DNA of 21,776 bases from an uncultured Ruminococcus sp. (GTDB lineage: Bacteria; Bacillota; Clostridia; Oscillospirales; Ruminococcaceae), in the NCBI GenBank assembly GCA_937902395.1, contig CALGTV010000024.1, forward strand, positions 1 to 21,776, read 5' to 3'. The position numbers and the translations under genes are program-made. Below, piece after piece: positions 21,727 to 21,776 of this stretch; the stretch's first letter is position 1, and each line of letters opens with the position of its first letter. The notes under the pieces were generated by a model. The model was given only the letters and a program-made list of their open reading frames with translations, made no database searches and was not told where the DNA came from.

Positions 21727-21776
21727 CGTTGTCCTCCTCACCATACGACAGTATGCTTTCGTCGTCCGCCTTGACA
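21701..21776 (-). CDS. C-terminal fragment of a gene cut by the window edge
   Basis: An open frame runs from the right edge to a TAG at 21701-21703 without interruption. It gives 24 residues containing DDESILSYGEEDNDDIRHLCH. The acidic, polar composition looks like a protein tail. It is short, so coding status is uncertain, and its family cannot be told. Confidence 0.4.
   Translation of the reverse strand, partial: VKADDESILSYGEEDNDDIRHLCH

Overview
The window looks like chromosomal DNA of a fibre-degrading, low-to-moderate-GC Clostridia, most likely a Ruminococcus-type rumen or gut bacterium. The main evidence is two secreted glycoside hydrolases (a GH9 endoglucanase with CBM3c and a CBM35-GH26 mannanase). 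Both end in near-identical type I dockerins beginning GDANCDGKVTIADSTAILQ, so they should dock onto the same scaffoldin. A CotH-type lipoprotein, DUF3793-flavodoxin, a YerC regulator, a class A-like RNase P RNA and typical TTGACA-17-TATAAT promoters fit the same lineage. I cannot name the species.

Layout. 1-3648 (minus): CotH-family lipoprotein, a UvrX/UmuC-like Y-family DNA polymerase and a YolD-like partner, closely spaced as an apparent operon. 3649-3965: a dense array of perfect stem-loops, one of which recurs at the left edge of the window. 3966-4346 (minus): a two-repeat DUF1508/YegP protein with its own promoter. 4543-7365 (minus): GH9 cellulase. 7481-7780 (minus): YerC/TrpR-like regulator. 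About 8147-8489 (minus): rnpB, with a consensus promoter and a terminator. 8750-9739 (plus): DUF3793 protein and flavodoxin, behind a consensus promoter whose start region carries two identical-geometry palindromes. 9906-10909 (minus): Cof-type HAD phosphatase coupled to a small membrane protein. 11077-12462 (minus): MATE exporter behind a highly foldable leader, divergent from 12777-13977 (plus): AraC regulator and hot-dog thioesterase.

14048-17180 (plus) is the most notable unit: a DtxR/MntR-family metalloregulator, then MurL (UDP-MurNAc-L-Ala-L-Glu epimerase), then MurD2 (the L-Glu-adding ligase), overlapping and ended by a terminator. In the known MurD2-MurL route, L-Glu is added to UDP-MurNAc-L-Ala and then epimerised in place to D-Glu. 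This bypasses free D-glutamate and glutamate racemase. The route was described in Xanthomonas; here it appears in a Ruminococcus-like Firmicute under a metal-sensing regulator.

17245-19062 (plus): a 1-phosphofructokinase and a radical SAM protein of the PflX-like family, translationally coupled. 19188-21106 (plus): a 9-codon leader ORF overlapping the ribosome binding site of the dockerin-bearing GH26 mannanase. 21168-21776 (minus): an unrecognised membrane-anchored or lipoprotein-like protein, preceded by a 21-residue small ORF and the tail of a gene that continues off the window.

No tRNA, rRNA other than rnpB, CRISPR array, insertion sequence or phage gene was seen.
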